64,000 bases of DNA, taken from Endomychus coccineus (Eukaryota > Arthropoda > Insecta > Coleoptera > Endomychidae). The DNA lies in assembly GCA_958510875.1 (NCBI GenBank), contig OY294068.1, positions 150,634,388 through 150,698,387 on the forward strand, written 5' to 3'. The position numbers and the translations under genes were made by a program. Within the stretch, counting starts at the first letter, position 1. Each line of letters begins with the position of its first letter. The notes beneath the pieces were generated by a model, which worked only from the letters and a program-made list of their open reading frames with translations, did no database searches and was not told the DNA's origin. Of this stretch, positions 34,351-46,200 are shown in pieces.

Positions 34351-36371
34351 TTAGGTACGTTTTTCATCCAAGCCAGTCTCCTGGTACTAATTCTTGGGTT
34401 AGCAGACACACTATTCAAAACAGGTTTTTCTGCATCTGTATTCCTAGTGGTACGCTCACTCCCACATTCTGTTCATTTTGTCATTGTTGATGTAACCGTG
34501 CAAATACATTTTTGGAGGGAGCTGCACGATTCATTAATGCTTCTTGGTAAGGTCAGAGCTGTACGACTACAATCATTTGCTTTGTCATACATGAAGCATA
34601 TCGGCCATTTTAGAAAATGTGTACTCTGCATGAAGTAAGAGAAAAAGTTTAAAAATACTTTCACTATTGAATGCTAATGATCGGAATCACTAAATATTGC
34701 AAATAAAGCTATAGCGAAACTAAAAGTTGAGTCAACGTAACAGCAAAATGTAATTGTCACCCTGAAGTTTCAAAGCTTCCTTCGACTACTTTATTCTGTT
34801 GAGTTACTTAATTTATTCTTTTCGTGATATCCTGAAGTGATTTATCCTAAATTTGATAACTCACAATATTTTATTTTCTTATGTCATCATAATGTTTAAT
34901 GAATATAAATATACAACATATTTGTTATTTGTATTATATTGCATAACAAATGATGAGTCGACAAGGTTTCGTCCTTGAGTGCATGACATGAGTGTCAATG
35001 CCGGCACATAGGTCAACTTTCGCCAAAGTATAGCATGTACTATTATTAGAGGAGCAAGGCTTATCCCTTGATGATAGATATTTAAGTACATCAGATGATA
35101 GAAACAAGTAAGTTCGGTAAGTTCAGCTATTAGAACAGTTAGTTCTTAGTCAGTTTAAGTTAACATTAGAAAGTACCATGTAGTGAACATTAAAACCATA
35201 CATCACATTCCGTACCCAGTGTTGTTATTCCAACCATCTTCCCTATGTTTAAGTTCCACACGAAACTTCTACCATAAACTAGCACCGAACCTGTAACTAT
35301 CAAGACGGAGCTCCTTGCAAGCCAAAGAAGGAACCCTTGTTCAGATATTATAGGGTGACACTGCCAGCTCTTTCATTAGTTATTATATTTTAAATAAGAG
35401 ATTGCATTTCGCGAAAATAGTACGTCGGGCAAAATTTTTCCAAGAATACCTATATGGAGCAAAATCAACTCTAAAAACTATTAATATTGTTAAAATAAAA
35501 GAAATCATGTGATTAAAAATAAATTAGAATATGTATTTCAGGTGCCTTTAGTGCCTCTCCTGGTAAAAAGTCTTGTCCACCCGATACCGTATGAAAATTT
35601 TTTGCATCGGTAATAGTTGAATTAGCAAAATTGAATGGATGGCATATTATGGTTCCTTAGATATAAAACGAAAAGCATCTCTTAGCCCAAATCTTCAAAG
35701 CGCCATAGCTCTTTATTGAAGCATTTCCCGACATATGTTGATGTGACATTTATTACTTATTTTTCCGTGTAGAATCATCTCCTGAAGTTTGGCTTACGAA
35801 TTTCCGTTCACTCAGTATAAAGGTGAAAAAGTATTTAATGTTTTATCCATGCGACAATATTTATTCCCCTACAAATATGAAGCGTTCGATTCGTCACGGT
35901 ACGTTAACTTTCAATGGGTATTTATCTGTGAACATTTTATTTTCGGCTCGTTTTATTCATTATTTTCGATAAGCCGCTTTCTTATGAAGTTTCCAAGTAG
36001 TCTGCATCTGCACTGCGTGGAAGATATTTTCTTTCGTGAATCCCTTAATCCGTTTATGATCTCTTAAATACTTCTTCCAGCGCTCAAACTACAAAACTGG
36101 GGGATAACTGCATTAAATGAAATTTCCAATATTCAGTGAACAGAAGAACATCGTGATATTCTATTTTGTAACGTTGTGTTTGTGAAGTGCTTTTTTGAAT
36201 CTATTGAGTATTGAAAAATCCAATTGAATCATTGTATCATGGTAACACTTTCGTCATTTGTTATTTATATTAAACATGTCACCAAAATTTGAATCCATTG
36301 TATCAATGTTTCATCACATTTTTCACCGGAATTGACTTCTAAGATCATGCATATCGTAGAGGAACCCCTAT
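34351..36371. other. 2-kb region; possible solo LTR in the middle
   Basis: A stretch at about 34900-35360 has features of an LTR promoter (GATATTTAAG followed 55 bp on by repeated AGTTAGTTCTTAGTCAG), but matching TG...CA ends and a target duplication were not found. The plus frame 34345-34638 is open for 97 codons without a motif. The frame 35789-36067 likewise. Confidence 0.3.
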
Positions 36372-37460
36372 ATAGTCCAGGCAACGAACCGGAAAAAAAT
36401 ATATAGTAAGCTAGAATTTCAAAATTTTCATGGGATCTTGTTCCTAATGAAGCAGTCTTTCAAAAACAATCCAAAAGTTTAGAAAAGTAATGAAATAAGA
36501 ACCGAAAATAACCCCTAGTATGTTTTTTGGGTCGCTGCTCACGATTCCGCAGTTAGTTTTCTCGGAAAACTCCCTCCAGATGGGAAATTTGGAAAATTTA
36601 TATATAATATATATAATTCATCGTTTTGTTACAAAAATGACCTCCAGTAAGTTTTTTGGGTCGCTGATCACGATTTCGCTTTTATTTTTCCCAAAAAACT
36701 CCCCAGATGGAAAATTCGGGAAATTTGAGATTTTCCTGAGACGGTTATGAATAATAAAATATAATTTCTCAGCAAAATGACCTCTGGTAGGTTTTTTGGG
36801 TTGCTGATCACGATTCCGCTGTTATTTTTCCCAAAAAACTCTTTCCAGATGGAAAATTCGGGAAATTTGAGATTTTCCTGAGACGTTCATGAATGATAAA
36901 GTATAATTTTGTTGCAAAAATGACGTCTAATAAGGTTTTTGAGTTGCTGATCACGATTCCACTGTTATTTTTCCCAAAAGACTCTCTCCAGATGTAAAAT
37001 TCGGGAAATTTGAGATTTTCCTGAGACGGTTATGAATAATAAAGTATAATTTTCTTGCAAAAATTACCTCTAGTGAATTTTTTGGGTCGCTGATCAAGAT
37101 TCAGTTGTTGTTTTTCCCAAAAAAATCTCTCCAGATGGAAAATCCCCAATTTCCCATCTGGAGGGAGTTTTCCGAAAAAATAACTGTGGAATCGTGATCA
37201 GCGACCCAAAAAACATTCTGATGGTCATTTTCGGCTCCTAATTCATTAATTTTCTAAACTTTTGGATTCTTTTTATAAGAATGCTCCTCTGAGGGGTTGA
37301 AACCCCTCTTTGGGGCGTAGAAAGGTCGACCCCCGCGGTCTTTATAGTCATGAATGATCTATGGGATATTAGGAACAAAATGCAAAAAAAAAATTTGAAA
37401 TTATAGCTTACTATAGTTTTTTTTATTATGGGCTTTTTCTCGGCTTATTGCCTGGACTAT
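36372..37460. mobile_element. Foldback element with internal 140-bp tandem array
   Basis: The ends are inverted repeats beginning ATAGTCCAGGCAA, continuing through ATAGTAAGCTA[G/T]AATTTCAAA and, further in, ATCCAAAAGTTTAGAAAA. Between the arms lies an array of about five 140-bp units, and the right arm carries the array motif in inverted orientation (GCGACCCAAAAAAC at about 37200). Total 1089 bp, no coding sequence. The right arm contains a 90-bp GC-rich block (37286-37346) missing from the left. Confidence 0.85.
36490..37140. repeat. 140-bp tandem array, about five units
   Basis: The landmark TTTTTTGGGTCGCTG occurs near 36522, 36651, 36791, 36935 (variant) and 37076, spaced 129-144 bp. Units include CCCAAAAAACTC, CCAGATGGAAAATTCGGGAA and GAGATTTTCCTGAGACG. 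Confidence 0.9.
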
Positions 37461-38321
37461 CCAGCGAATAATGCGCAGATCAACTATGGTTGGTGAATTA
37501 CCAAGAAATTTCTCGTAACGTAATATAGAATGATGTATAATAATACTTATCGCTTGATGAGTTCAAGTTCTTCTTTTTTAATGAACATGTATTTTTGCCT
37601 TATATAACAATTTTGTAACAATGCAAATTGATATCTTCAGCTATTATTATATTTTTTCAATTATTGTTGTACCTACATAGTGATGACTTGTCGAAGCAGG
37701 AATATGTTGAAACCAGAAATATGTACAATGAAACAATAAACGCATCGAAAGAGGCATATAATGCCAACATAAGATCAAAGCTTATCGAATTATCGTTTTG
37801 AACTTTCGACTAATAGCAAAGTTTGCATGTAAACATTCAAAATTCTGCCGTATTTTCACCGCCTTATGTCAAAATATATTCAAATATTTTTTATCGAAAA
37901 TGGAGTTTACACTGATAAAAATCAATATTAAGTCAATTAAGAAATAAATATTTTTTTCATAGGAGGACAAAAATTTAACCGCGATTAAATGGATCTAGGG
38001 ATTTATTCACTTATGTATACAAAATTTATTCAAAAAATTCCGGTCCATGATTGGTCTATTTCATGAGGGAAATAGTCGCTATAATTCGCTTTATTATTCC
38101 CGCTAAAAAATACTTTGGTTGTCATGGTGACGTTAGAATTCATGCTCATTTTATTGCTCGAAAAAAGTTGGTGCGAAATTGTTAGTTCGTTTAGAAGGTT
38201 TTTACACGGTTATGAGATATTCGATCCTTCTTCAACGTCTTGCACATTGTCGTCCACTACGCTGACTGATGTAGAGCGCCATTGGAAACATGTGAGAGAC
38301 ACTCATCAATCTTAGTTCCTT
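37461..38321. other. Spacer, nothing recognised
   Basis: AT-rich sequence without a recognisable gene or repeat; the plus frame at 38115-38315 has no motif. Confidence 0.4.
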
Positions 38322-38890
38322 CTATGTCAAATGAAGGCACACTTCTGCAGTTTTACCCTCCACAGTACTTTCAAGCGACTGAGCACACCACACCGGTTTT
38401 TCTGCTTCCGCAAGCTGCACTACAATTAGTGATTTTACATCGGCTGGTGATAAGGTCATGATGTTTTCAGGAGCTAGTTCCCTTGTACTCATCTCTGGTT
38501 CAAGTCTTTTTCGCACCGTCTCAAATCCGAAGGATCTGAGGCATTGTCCAACCGAGCCTACACTCAATAGAATCTTTTGCTATGGAGATTTTCCTCATCG
38601 GGTGCAGGTGATGGTGATGAAGATAGATTAAGTTTACTTTTGGTCATGAATTGAGGGAACATTTTGAAACGGACTTGAGGCAGCATGTGTGTGCAAGTGG
38701 CATCATCGTAAAATGCCACAAAAACGCCTTGTCCTGCTGCTTCGACGCTTTGTTGATAGGTTTTTCGTAGTTTCCTAAAATCTCATCGCCTGCGATTAGT
38801 ACTACGAGTTTTGATGCATCGGAATTGAGAGGCCCAGGTGGTGTTGCATCTACTAGAAGCTACCACGCTGCATTCGGTGTGTATTTCCAA
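38322..38890 (-). pseudogene. Unidentified coding remnant
   Basis: Three blocks with protein-like composition occur in different frames on the minus strand: GPLNSDASKLVVLIAGDEIL (about 38780-38845), FYDDATCTHMLPQVRFKMF (about 38660-38720) and the 82-codon block ending at 38322 with RKRLEPEMSTRELAPENIMT and AEKPVWCAQSLEST. A possible acceptor GAGTGTAG precedes the last block. GC content is above the surroundings. I do not recognise the family; a degenerate transposon gene or a broken host gene are both possible. Confidence 0.4.
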
Positions 38891-41055
38891 AATAGTACAT
38901 ATTAGAAAATGAAAGCGCTGTATCTCCGTAACAGTGTATCGTCAGCAAAAAATGAATATACAATTTGTTAGTTTTTTTTCCGGGTCTTTGCAAAAAAAAA
39001 ATCAGTTAGCGTCGAAAATGAGGAAGAATTGATTTTCGGCAACTTTGGCGCCCGCTGCTTTACATACTTTTGGTTGTAGCGCAGCTACTGCACGGATTAT
39101 ATTGTAGATAATATTGTTCTCTACATTATTGTTTGCGAAATTTATCTCTACGACCTACCGTACTCGCGGAAAATCAAATTCAAAAACATTTTGGTATTCC
39201 CAAAAATACTCAATGGTATGGTTTACCACTTTTGGGTCTGAAGCTCGTCACATGTACCGCTAACGATTTGAGAAAATAATAGCTTCCGTAATTTTTTTAC
39301 AAAGAAAACATATTTTCCTGACAGATTTGTTGTACTATGAGCTGGTCGTTTCATTATTATTAATAGGGTGCTGGGGGGGGGGGACTTGGCAGTCCCTTAA
39401 TGCCTAGGCCTAAGCCCTATGCACCCCATGTCATGTTTCATCTACTGGAGCGGTTCCCACGTTGACTCAGCTACGTAAGAGATGCTGATCCAGATGAACG
39501 ATTCCTGAAGCGGTTAACACCATATACATTATTTAACGTCGGTCTAGTGAATCGGTTCCACTAAAGAGTGTTCACCGAGCGCGAGCTCCAGAGGAGCTGG
39601 TCGTGTCACTACCTTAGGAAACACTGGTTAATCAAGTTTATGAATGCCTTAATTGAATTATATCATATCTATCATACAATTGAGTGAAAAATCGGTGAAT
39701 TAACAATTAGATCCAAATATCCTAATTTTAATTACAGTTCTTGTAGGAGTAATATCTTCCTACCAATGGTTATTTAAAACCAATCAGTACATACTTCATG
39801 AAATGCAAATAATAGATCTCTAATTAGTTGTTTCTTATCATTACTTTTATCTTCAAATAAGCAATAAATTACATTTATTTCTGACCAAGATATTATAAGC
39901 TTATATCGTCATAGTTACGCTATCAATAATGAGCGTCATAACTCCCTTGGGACATTATAGATTCTATAATTCCCTCTACCTTTCACAAGTAAAAATAAAA
40001 TGAGAAATGCTAATATATATATGAGAGGTCTTTTGATATGTCTTCATAAAATTCTTATTTTAGCAGGAGCATATTTTTTCACTTCCCCGATAGAAACCAA
40101 TACGAGGTTAAACCGGAGTCTCCAAGAAAGTTATATATCAATAAGGTGATTGTAAAGAAAATTTCGTTAATCTTATGAATTTTCAATTATTGCTATAATA
40201 CTACTAGTGAAGTGTGAAGAAATTCCATTATTGATGAAATTTTCTTTTTGTAAAATATAATCATCGGCTTATCTCTTTGAATTTATTTCCAGTCGCTGGT
40301 TTTCAAAGACCTTTCCTTATTTGTAAATGTTTCACTGCGGCACGCTAAGCCCTGTGACAGCCAATCAGTAGAGTTTGATTTATTTCTCCCTTTGAAAACC
40401 TGTTTTTCCTTGACTGTTTGCTTATTTTGCGTCATTTTTCACCCAGTGATAACGTCTACGAACAAGCTACTCGGTCAATGTTGATTACATAATGACGATG
40501 TAGGATTGATTGTACAAAAACACCCTCATTAGTAGGACTCACATACCTATGTCGATTTAGATTATTTGATTTGACGTTAAATCACCAAGTTACTTTTGAA
40601 TTTGTGTTTGATAAATGTGAGAAATTAATGTCATTATAATGACATATCATTGATAATCTGGTTGAATGAAAACGAAACAGTGTTGTGTATTTCATACTAC
40701 TAATTCAATTGTTACTAAACCTAATTGCAGTTTCGAGTGTGTCATACTTCATAAGTGTAATATTGAATATGAAAAATCGATTGTTTATAATGGGAATTAT
40801 ATGTAGTCTTTTTACAATTGTACCCTAAATAATGATTATGCGAATACACATGTAAATATTCCTTGAAATCCAAAACACCAATCAGTCGCAATGTAAGCTT
40901 TTCATTCTATATATTCATTTTTCATACAATTTAATCATCTTGATTTTGAAAGATAACTGGAGACTATCATCAACATCGCAACAATAAACGACTATCTTGT
41001 ATCCAAAATAATACAAGGTAAATTTTACTTGTGTTCTCAACATAAACTAAGCCTA
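38891..41055. other. 2.2-kb region without recognised genes
   Basis: A G-run of ten (39375-39384) is followed by a GC-richer segment (39385-39610) with ATGCCTAGGCCTAAGCCCTA, possibly an old repeat; nothing can be assigned. The rest is AT-rich spacer. Confidence 0.4.
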
Positions 41056-43565
41056 TACAACGTGATTTACGTAGGCCGTGCATTAGAAGTTTTTCAACTT
41101 GCAGTTGGACTAGAAACTTGAAATTTGGTATGCTGTCATAATTGATCATGTGCGTTCTACCTCAAATGTTTTTAGTCCTACAATTATACAGGATATGCCA
41201 AAAGTCGGTACCAACTTTCTTATTTTAAATGGAAACCTAATGTTTTTTTGTCATGGTTCGATTGGCCTTCTGATTATGACTTTAGACAACCTAAGTTATG
41301 TTTACTTATCTATCACAGTTTTTGAGATATGTCCATTTTTCTGAAAAAAATTACGGCTGTAGTAGTTTACGAAAACACGTGTAGCCCGCAAACTGTTCAA
41401 AATTAGGAAACCAAATTTATGGAGCAGTTAGCTGGTAGTCCAAGCTAACACCTGATGTCCCATCGACGGTCCCATTTTGTATCATATGGGCGCAGGCGAT
41501 TTTTGAATGTCGCAATGTAAAATTGTCAAAAACTCAATTTTTTCAAATGGCACCTACCATTTTTTTTTTAAACATTCGAAAGAAAATTGAATTTTAGGAT
41601 GAGTTATTTCAGCATTCCCTATACCCAAGTTCCACCTCTATCGAGTTATTCAATAAAAATCAAGAAATGCCTTATCCTGCCTAATGCTTTTGTGTTTATT
41701 CAAGTATGCCATGAAAACAAAAAACAACTGTAAACAAGAAGGTGCTGTTCTGTCAAAGTAAAAACGAGTCGTGCTAATTCTTAAATAAAATTGATTGGAA
41801 TATGGAAAATTATACAAACGAAGTTGTGTTTGACTTGTTTGTTATCCACGGCATGTGTCAAAAAATTGTGCAGCGAACTGTCCGAGAGTTTAATTTGAAA
41901 TATCCAAACTTACCGAGGATGACACGGGGCAAGTTCTCACGATTGAAAACTAATTTTATACATTTTGGGAAGGTGGCTAGACCCGTTACGAGAGTCAAAC
42001 CACTAACTGGCAATGACGATAATCAAATTACCATTCTCGGATATTTTCAAGCATATCCTCAAGCCTCAATACGAACGGCGTCTTTGGAATTGGGATTTTC
42101 ATACTCTGCAATACAAACCATTTTACACCGCCATAAGCTACATCCTCTCAAATTCATACGATTGCAAAAATTACACCCAGGTGACTTTCCCCGTAGAGTA
42201 AACTTTTGCGAGGACTTATTACTCAAAATACAAGAGCACGCCGGATTCTTAGACAACATAATTTGGACTGATGAGGCAAAGTTTTGTCAGCAGGGAGTTT
42301 ACAATAGGCGCAATCGACATTTTTGGGCTTCTGAAAATCCACATATGGTGTTCGAAGTTGAAAATCAAGTACAATTTCGAATAAATGTGTTTTGTTTGGT
42401 AATTAACCAAGAGGTACGCTACTTTATGTACGATGAAAATCTGAATGGTGACAGATATGTAGAAATTCTTCGAAACGTAATAGAAACATTTCTTGACAAT
42501 TTGCCACTGGCTAGAGCTGCACGTTCATGGTACCAGATGGATGGGGCACCACCGCACAATACACGAACTGTGTTTACCACATTGACATCCATGTTCGAGC
42601 ACCGTTGGTGGGGAAATCGAGGACCCTTTCTCTGGCCTGCAAGATCTCCAGATCTTACCCCTTTAGATTTTTATATTTGGGGTAGGGTAAAAGATTTGGT
42701 TTATTCTTCACCAGTTCACAATATAGATGAGTTGAGAGTAATACAGACTTTTGACAGTCTCGATCCCAACGAAATCAGACGTGCTACGCAATCTATTGAA
42801 AGTAGAATAATAGAATGTTTGAACAACAATGGTGGTCATATTGAACATTTACGCTAGAGTTCTGTCAATATTGTTCAATATTTTTGATTAAATTATTACA
42901 ATTTTCTTTTGTTTCCATGGCATACACACATAATCATTCGGCAGGATAAGGCATTTCTTGATTTTTATTGAATAACTCGATAGAGGTGGAACTTGGGTAT
43001 AGGGAATGCTGAAATAACTCATCCTAAAATTCAATTTTCTTTCGAATGGGTAAAAAAAAAATGGTAGGTGCCATTTGAAAAAATTGAGTTTTTGACAATT
43101 TCATATTGCGACATTCAAAAATCGCCTGCGCCCATATGGTACAAAATGGGACCGTCGATGGGACATCAGGTGTTAGCCTGGACTACCAGCTAACTGCTCC
43201 ATAAATTTGGTTTCCTAATTTTGAACAGTTTGCGGGCTACACGTGTTTTCGTAAACTACTACAGCCGTAATTTTTTTCAGAAAAATTGACATATCTCAAA
43301 AACTGTGATAGATAAGTAAACATAACTTAGGTTGTCTAAAGTCATAATCAGAAGGCCAATCGAACCATGACAAAAAAACATCAGGTTTTCATTTAAAATA
43401 AGAAAGTTGGTACCGACTTTTGGAATATCCTGTATAATTGTAGGACTAAAAACATTTGAGGTAGAACGCACATGATCAATTATGACAGCATACCAAATTT
43501 CAAGTTTCTAGTCCAACTGCAAGTTGAAAAACTTCCAATGCACGGCCTACGTAAATCACGTTGTA
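41056..43565 (+). mobile_element. Long-TIR mariner-like element, 2510 bp, apparently intact
   Basis: Two arms of exactly equal length (626 bp; 41056-41681 and 42940-43565) are near-identical inverted repeats, starting TACAACGTGATTTACGTAGG at the outside and ending CTTATCCTGCC inside. TA flanks both ends (41054-41055 and 43566-43567). Between them is one intact transposase gene. About 132 bp into each arm is a second terminus-like sequence, TACAGGATATGCCAAAAGTC, which resembles usual ends of this family, so the functional ends might be the inner ones. Few mismatches between the arms indicate a young copy or recent homogenisation. Confidence 0.92.
41802..42857 (+). CDS. DD36D Tc1/mariner-like transposase, intact
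   Basis: The 351-codon protein is open from ATG to stop. Residues about 1-60 form the DUF4817-like N-terminal DNA-binding part. A helix-turn-helix follows at about 75-120 (ASIRTASLELGFSYSAIQTI). The RNase H-fold catalytic core has WTDEAKF (D157), YQMDGAPPHN (D247) and WPARSPDLTPLDFYIWG (D284), with 36 residues between the last two Asp, as in the broken copies at 3548 and 22364. The C-terminus GGHIEHLR is typical. All three catalytic residues are present, so it could be active. It would cut at TA sites and bind the flanking 626-bp repeats. Confidence 0.93.
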   Translation: MENYTNEVVFDLFVIHGMCQKIVQRTVREFNLKYPNLPRMTRGKFSRLKTNFIHFGKVARPVTRVKPLTGNDDNQITILGYFQAYPQASIRTASLELGFSYSAIQTILHRHKLHPLKFIRLQKLHPGDFPRRVNFCEDLLLKIQEHAGFLDNIIWTDEAKFCQQGVYNRRNRHFWASENPHMVFEVENQVQFRINVFCLVINQEVRYFMYDENLNGDRYVEILRNVIETFLDNLPLARAARSWYQMDGAPPHNTRTVFTTLTSMFEHRWWGNRGPFLWPARSPDLTPLDFYIWGRVKDLVYSSPVHNIDELRVIQTFDSLDPNEIRRATQSIESRIIECLNNNGGHIEHLR

Positions 43566-43694
43566 TATTTATTGAGAAATCAATTAATTTTCTGTAACTT
43601 ATTGATAACGTTTAAGAAGTGCACAGATAAATGAACATAATATTTCTTTGAGAAATGAAATAATTCTCTACTAATAAATTAGATTCAAATAGGA

Positions 43695-44120
43695 CAGGGG
43701 TCTCCAAACTTTCCCGCATTAGGGCCATACTGTTTACTCCAGTAAGTTCCAAGGACCAGAACCGTTTTAATTTTCCGGCCGTTATCCATAATTTCTAGAC
43801 TATTCGCCGAGTACGCGCCCTAAGCGAGCATACGCTTGCTAAATTAGCTAGTTCAATTAATATTGTGTAATAACTGTACTTTATTGTTACGACCGCGACA
43901 CTTGACGACACCTGGTGATCACACGCGAAAATAAAATAAAACATCGATTTTCGAGCAAGGCTTCCCGAGATATTGTTGTTTTTCACGAGCGTTTGCATTT
44001 TGAACCCATATGCTCGAAAACGCCGAAGCCGAGCCGCGGAGAGTAGGCGTGGCCTAGCGCGGCGGCTCTCCGTTTCACGCGCGCCTCAAAGCCAAGCGCA
44101 CGAAATACAATTATTTAAAA
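43695..44120. mobile_element. hAT-type terminus and GC-rich non-autonomous fragment
   Basis: CAGGGGTCTCCAAACTTT at 43695 is a typical hAT end. The following 400 bp is CpG-rich at 44020-44105 (CGCCGAAGCCGAGCCGCGG), unlike the surroundings. No matching right terminus was found, so the element is truncated or its end has decayed. Confidence 0.45.
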
Positions 44121-44619
44121 TAATTGTTTTAGCAACTTTCACGAAAGATAAGAGGTTGGAAATCTGGTAAGTTGTTCACTAACTATTGAAGAAGATGATC
44201 TCGTAAAAAAATGGCGCATTACCACACCACAACTATATTAGGGCCATTGTACAAAAGTGCTTTTCTTTGCTATAATCTGCGATTTGCAAAAAGTGTACAT
44301 CAGGTCTTGCTGAAATTTTGTATGGTATTTGGTGGGTACAAAAGCTACAACCTAACAAAATTTCAGCTCTAAATTTCTGAAAGAACAGGAGTTATGAATT
44401 TTTGAAATTTCGAGCAGAATCGATGGTTTTTTGCAATTTGCGGGGTCACCGCTAGACCAATCGGGTTCATCTGCAGTTCATTTTTTCCGTCCTCCTACGG
44501 CGCACAAGGCTATCAAAAGTTTTCCTTTTCAACTCAATCCGACGATGTCCGACTCGAAAAATTGGTTTTGGCCATTTTTACCATTTTTTTTGGACCATTT
44601 GCGATGATCAAGAGTGTTC
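44121..44619. other. Spacer, transposon-like but unassigned
   Basis: Phrases such as TGAAATTTTGTATGG and AAATTTCAGCTCTAAATTT (44300-44400) resemble the arms of long-TIR elements, but no partner arm was found inside the window. Confidence 0.3.
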
Positions 44620-46200
44620 GATTTCAGTTTCTCCAATTTGTATCATAATTATCTACTTAAGGCAATTCTTTTCTCCGAACTCAGAATTAAAAACTCCAAA
44701 AAGCTAATTCTGTCACATTATTGGTCCATGGTTATGCCCAGAAATTTAGTAGCTATTAATTGTCTTATGGAGTTATGTTCTAACCTTACCAGTATGTTTT
44801 GTCAATTGTCGTGTTCTTTGGACATAACTGTATTGGTCTTATCTATGTTAAGTATTAGGTGTGCATTTCGTCGATGCAGCTTTATGCGTCGCGACTTCTG
44901 AGTTCCGGTTCCTTGGTAGCTATTAGAATATTTGTGTCGTCAGCATATTCCATTGTTTTTCCTTTCTTAATGCACGATTTTGCTAAGTCATCAATAAAAC
45001 AGGTGACGCATCTTGCATTAGAAACATTTTCATCGAGAGTCGTCATTTGAGAACGGTTTGGAGGGTATGATTGTATCCATTGATTCGCAGGACTCCTGAT
45101 CTCGAGTCTGTGGAGTAGCGATTCAATGTTCGTGACTTATAACCTCAAATGCCTTATTCAAGTCGTACCCCACTCCAGTTACCTGAGAGTGTTTATTAAA
45201 TGAGTTAGTGATGGATTTGAATAGTTAATTTATTGCATTAACTGTAGATTTATTTTTCCTGAAGCCGTGCTGATTTGGTGATGTAGTTTTGTATTTTTCC
45301 AAGAAAATTTAGCCTAGTGTTATATGTGTATTCAAAGATCTTGGGAAATTGACTTGTAGTATAGGAATCTTCCATTCCTATACGAGATTACCTAAAATCC
45401 CCAAATCATAGAATGCGACCTTATTTCTATTAGTAATGTTATTTTAAGCATATGTTAATATGTCATCCCTGACCCACAAAACAATATGTTTACTGTTGCG
45501 TCATAATAAACATATTGTTTAGCATAAGTTACCTTGACATAGAGAGCAGCGTATTTTGAGGTAGTTATTGATGAATCGATGTATATGCTAAGCCTAGATT
45601 AACTAGGACATAATAACAATAACATTATATGACATTATTATATATTCATACATCCATATATTGGCATATCATAATCAGATATCATATGGAGAGATCCTAA
45701 TGATCACTCATCGTTTAGATTAGTACTATTCATTGTATCCGTAATGTTGTTATTTTAGTAGAGCCAGACATCAAGTCATAATGACGTCAAGCTCTACATT
45801 CAGTAGAGTTTAACTCTTTTATAAGTGAGTGAGTTTCAATTCCTATGCCTCCACCAGGACCACGGGTCAGCTTAGGGCAAACCGCCCCGACTTCAAGAGT
45901 TGATCCCCACATAGTAATGCTATTAGCTGTTCATATCTTTTTTCGACCTTTTGGGGAAGGAAATGTTCCTTGAATTAAGGTTTGATTTATAATTAAGGAG
46001 AGTGGTTTGGCAATTACGTGGGCCGCGATTTTAACGATTGAGCATGGTATGTTGTCTGGCCCGGTTGAATGTTTTTTGCATATTTTGTTAATTACCTTTT
46101 CGATTTCCTGTGGACTGGTTGGGTGCATAAATAATGTATTTCCTAGTGATGTCTGAATTGCACTTGGGAGGGGGGGTTGGTCGGTTTTAAGTTGAAGGAG
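44620..46200 (-). pseudogene. LINE reverse transcriptase, interrupted
   Basis: The minus strand from 46200 reads TSPQEIEKVINKICKKHSTG and PDNIPCSIVKIAAHVIAKPL (RT fingers, LINE of Jockey/CR1 group) down to about 45925. After a gap of foreign sequence it resumes near 45370 with FPKIFEYTYNTRLNFLGK, then TGVGYDLNKAFEVISHEH, MEYADDTNILIATKEPELR (intact YADD) and a decaying 3' part to about 44620. Frameshifts and stops make it non-functional. It lacks an endonuclease domain, being 5' truncated. Confidence 0.82.
45371..45924. other. Insertion of about 550 bp within the LINE RT
   Basis: This stretch separates two RT blocks that are adjacent in intact elements (fingers before and after the PISLLP region). 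It contains a pair of AACAATATGTTTACTG / CATATTGTTTAGC-type inverted motifs (45481-45528) but no gene. A solo LTR or MITE is likely; borders and target duplication are unresolved. Confidence 0.5.

Noticed and set aside
34900..35360. Solo LTR
   Set aside because: Promoter-like motifs are present, but no TG...CA borders or target duplication were found, so it is only mentioned in the spacer entry.
39375..39610. tRNA or snRNA gene in the GC-richer block
   Set aside because: No cloverleaf or A/B box pair could be laid out; left unassigned.
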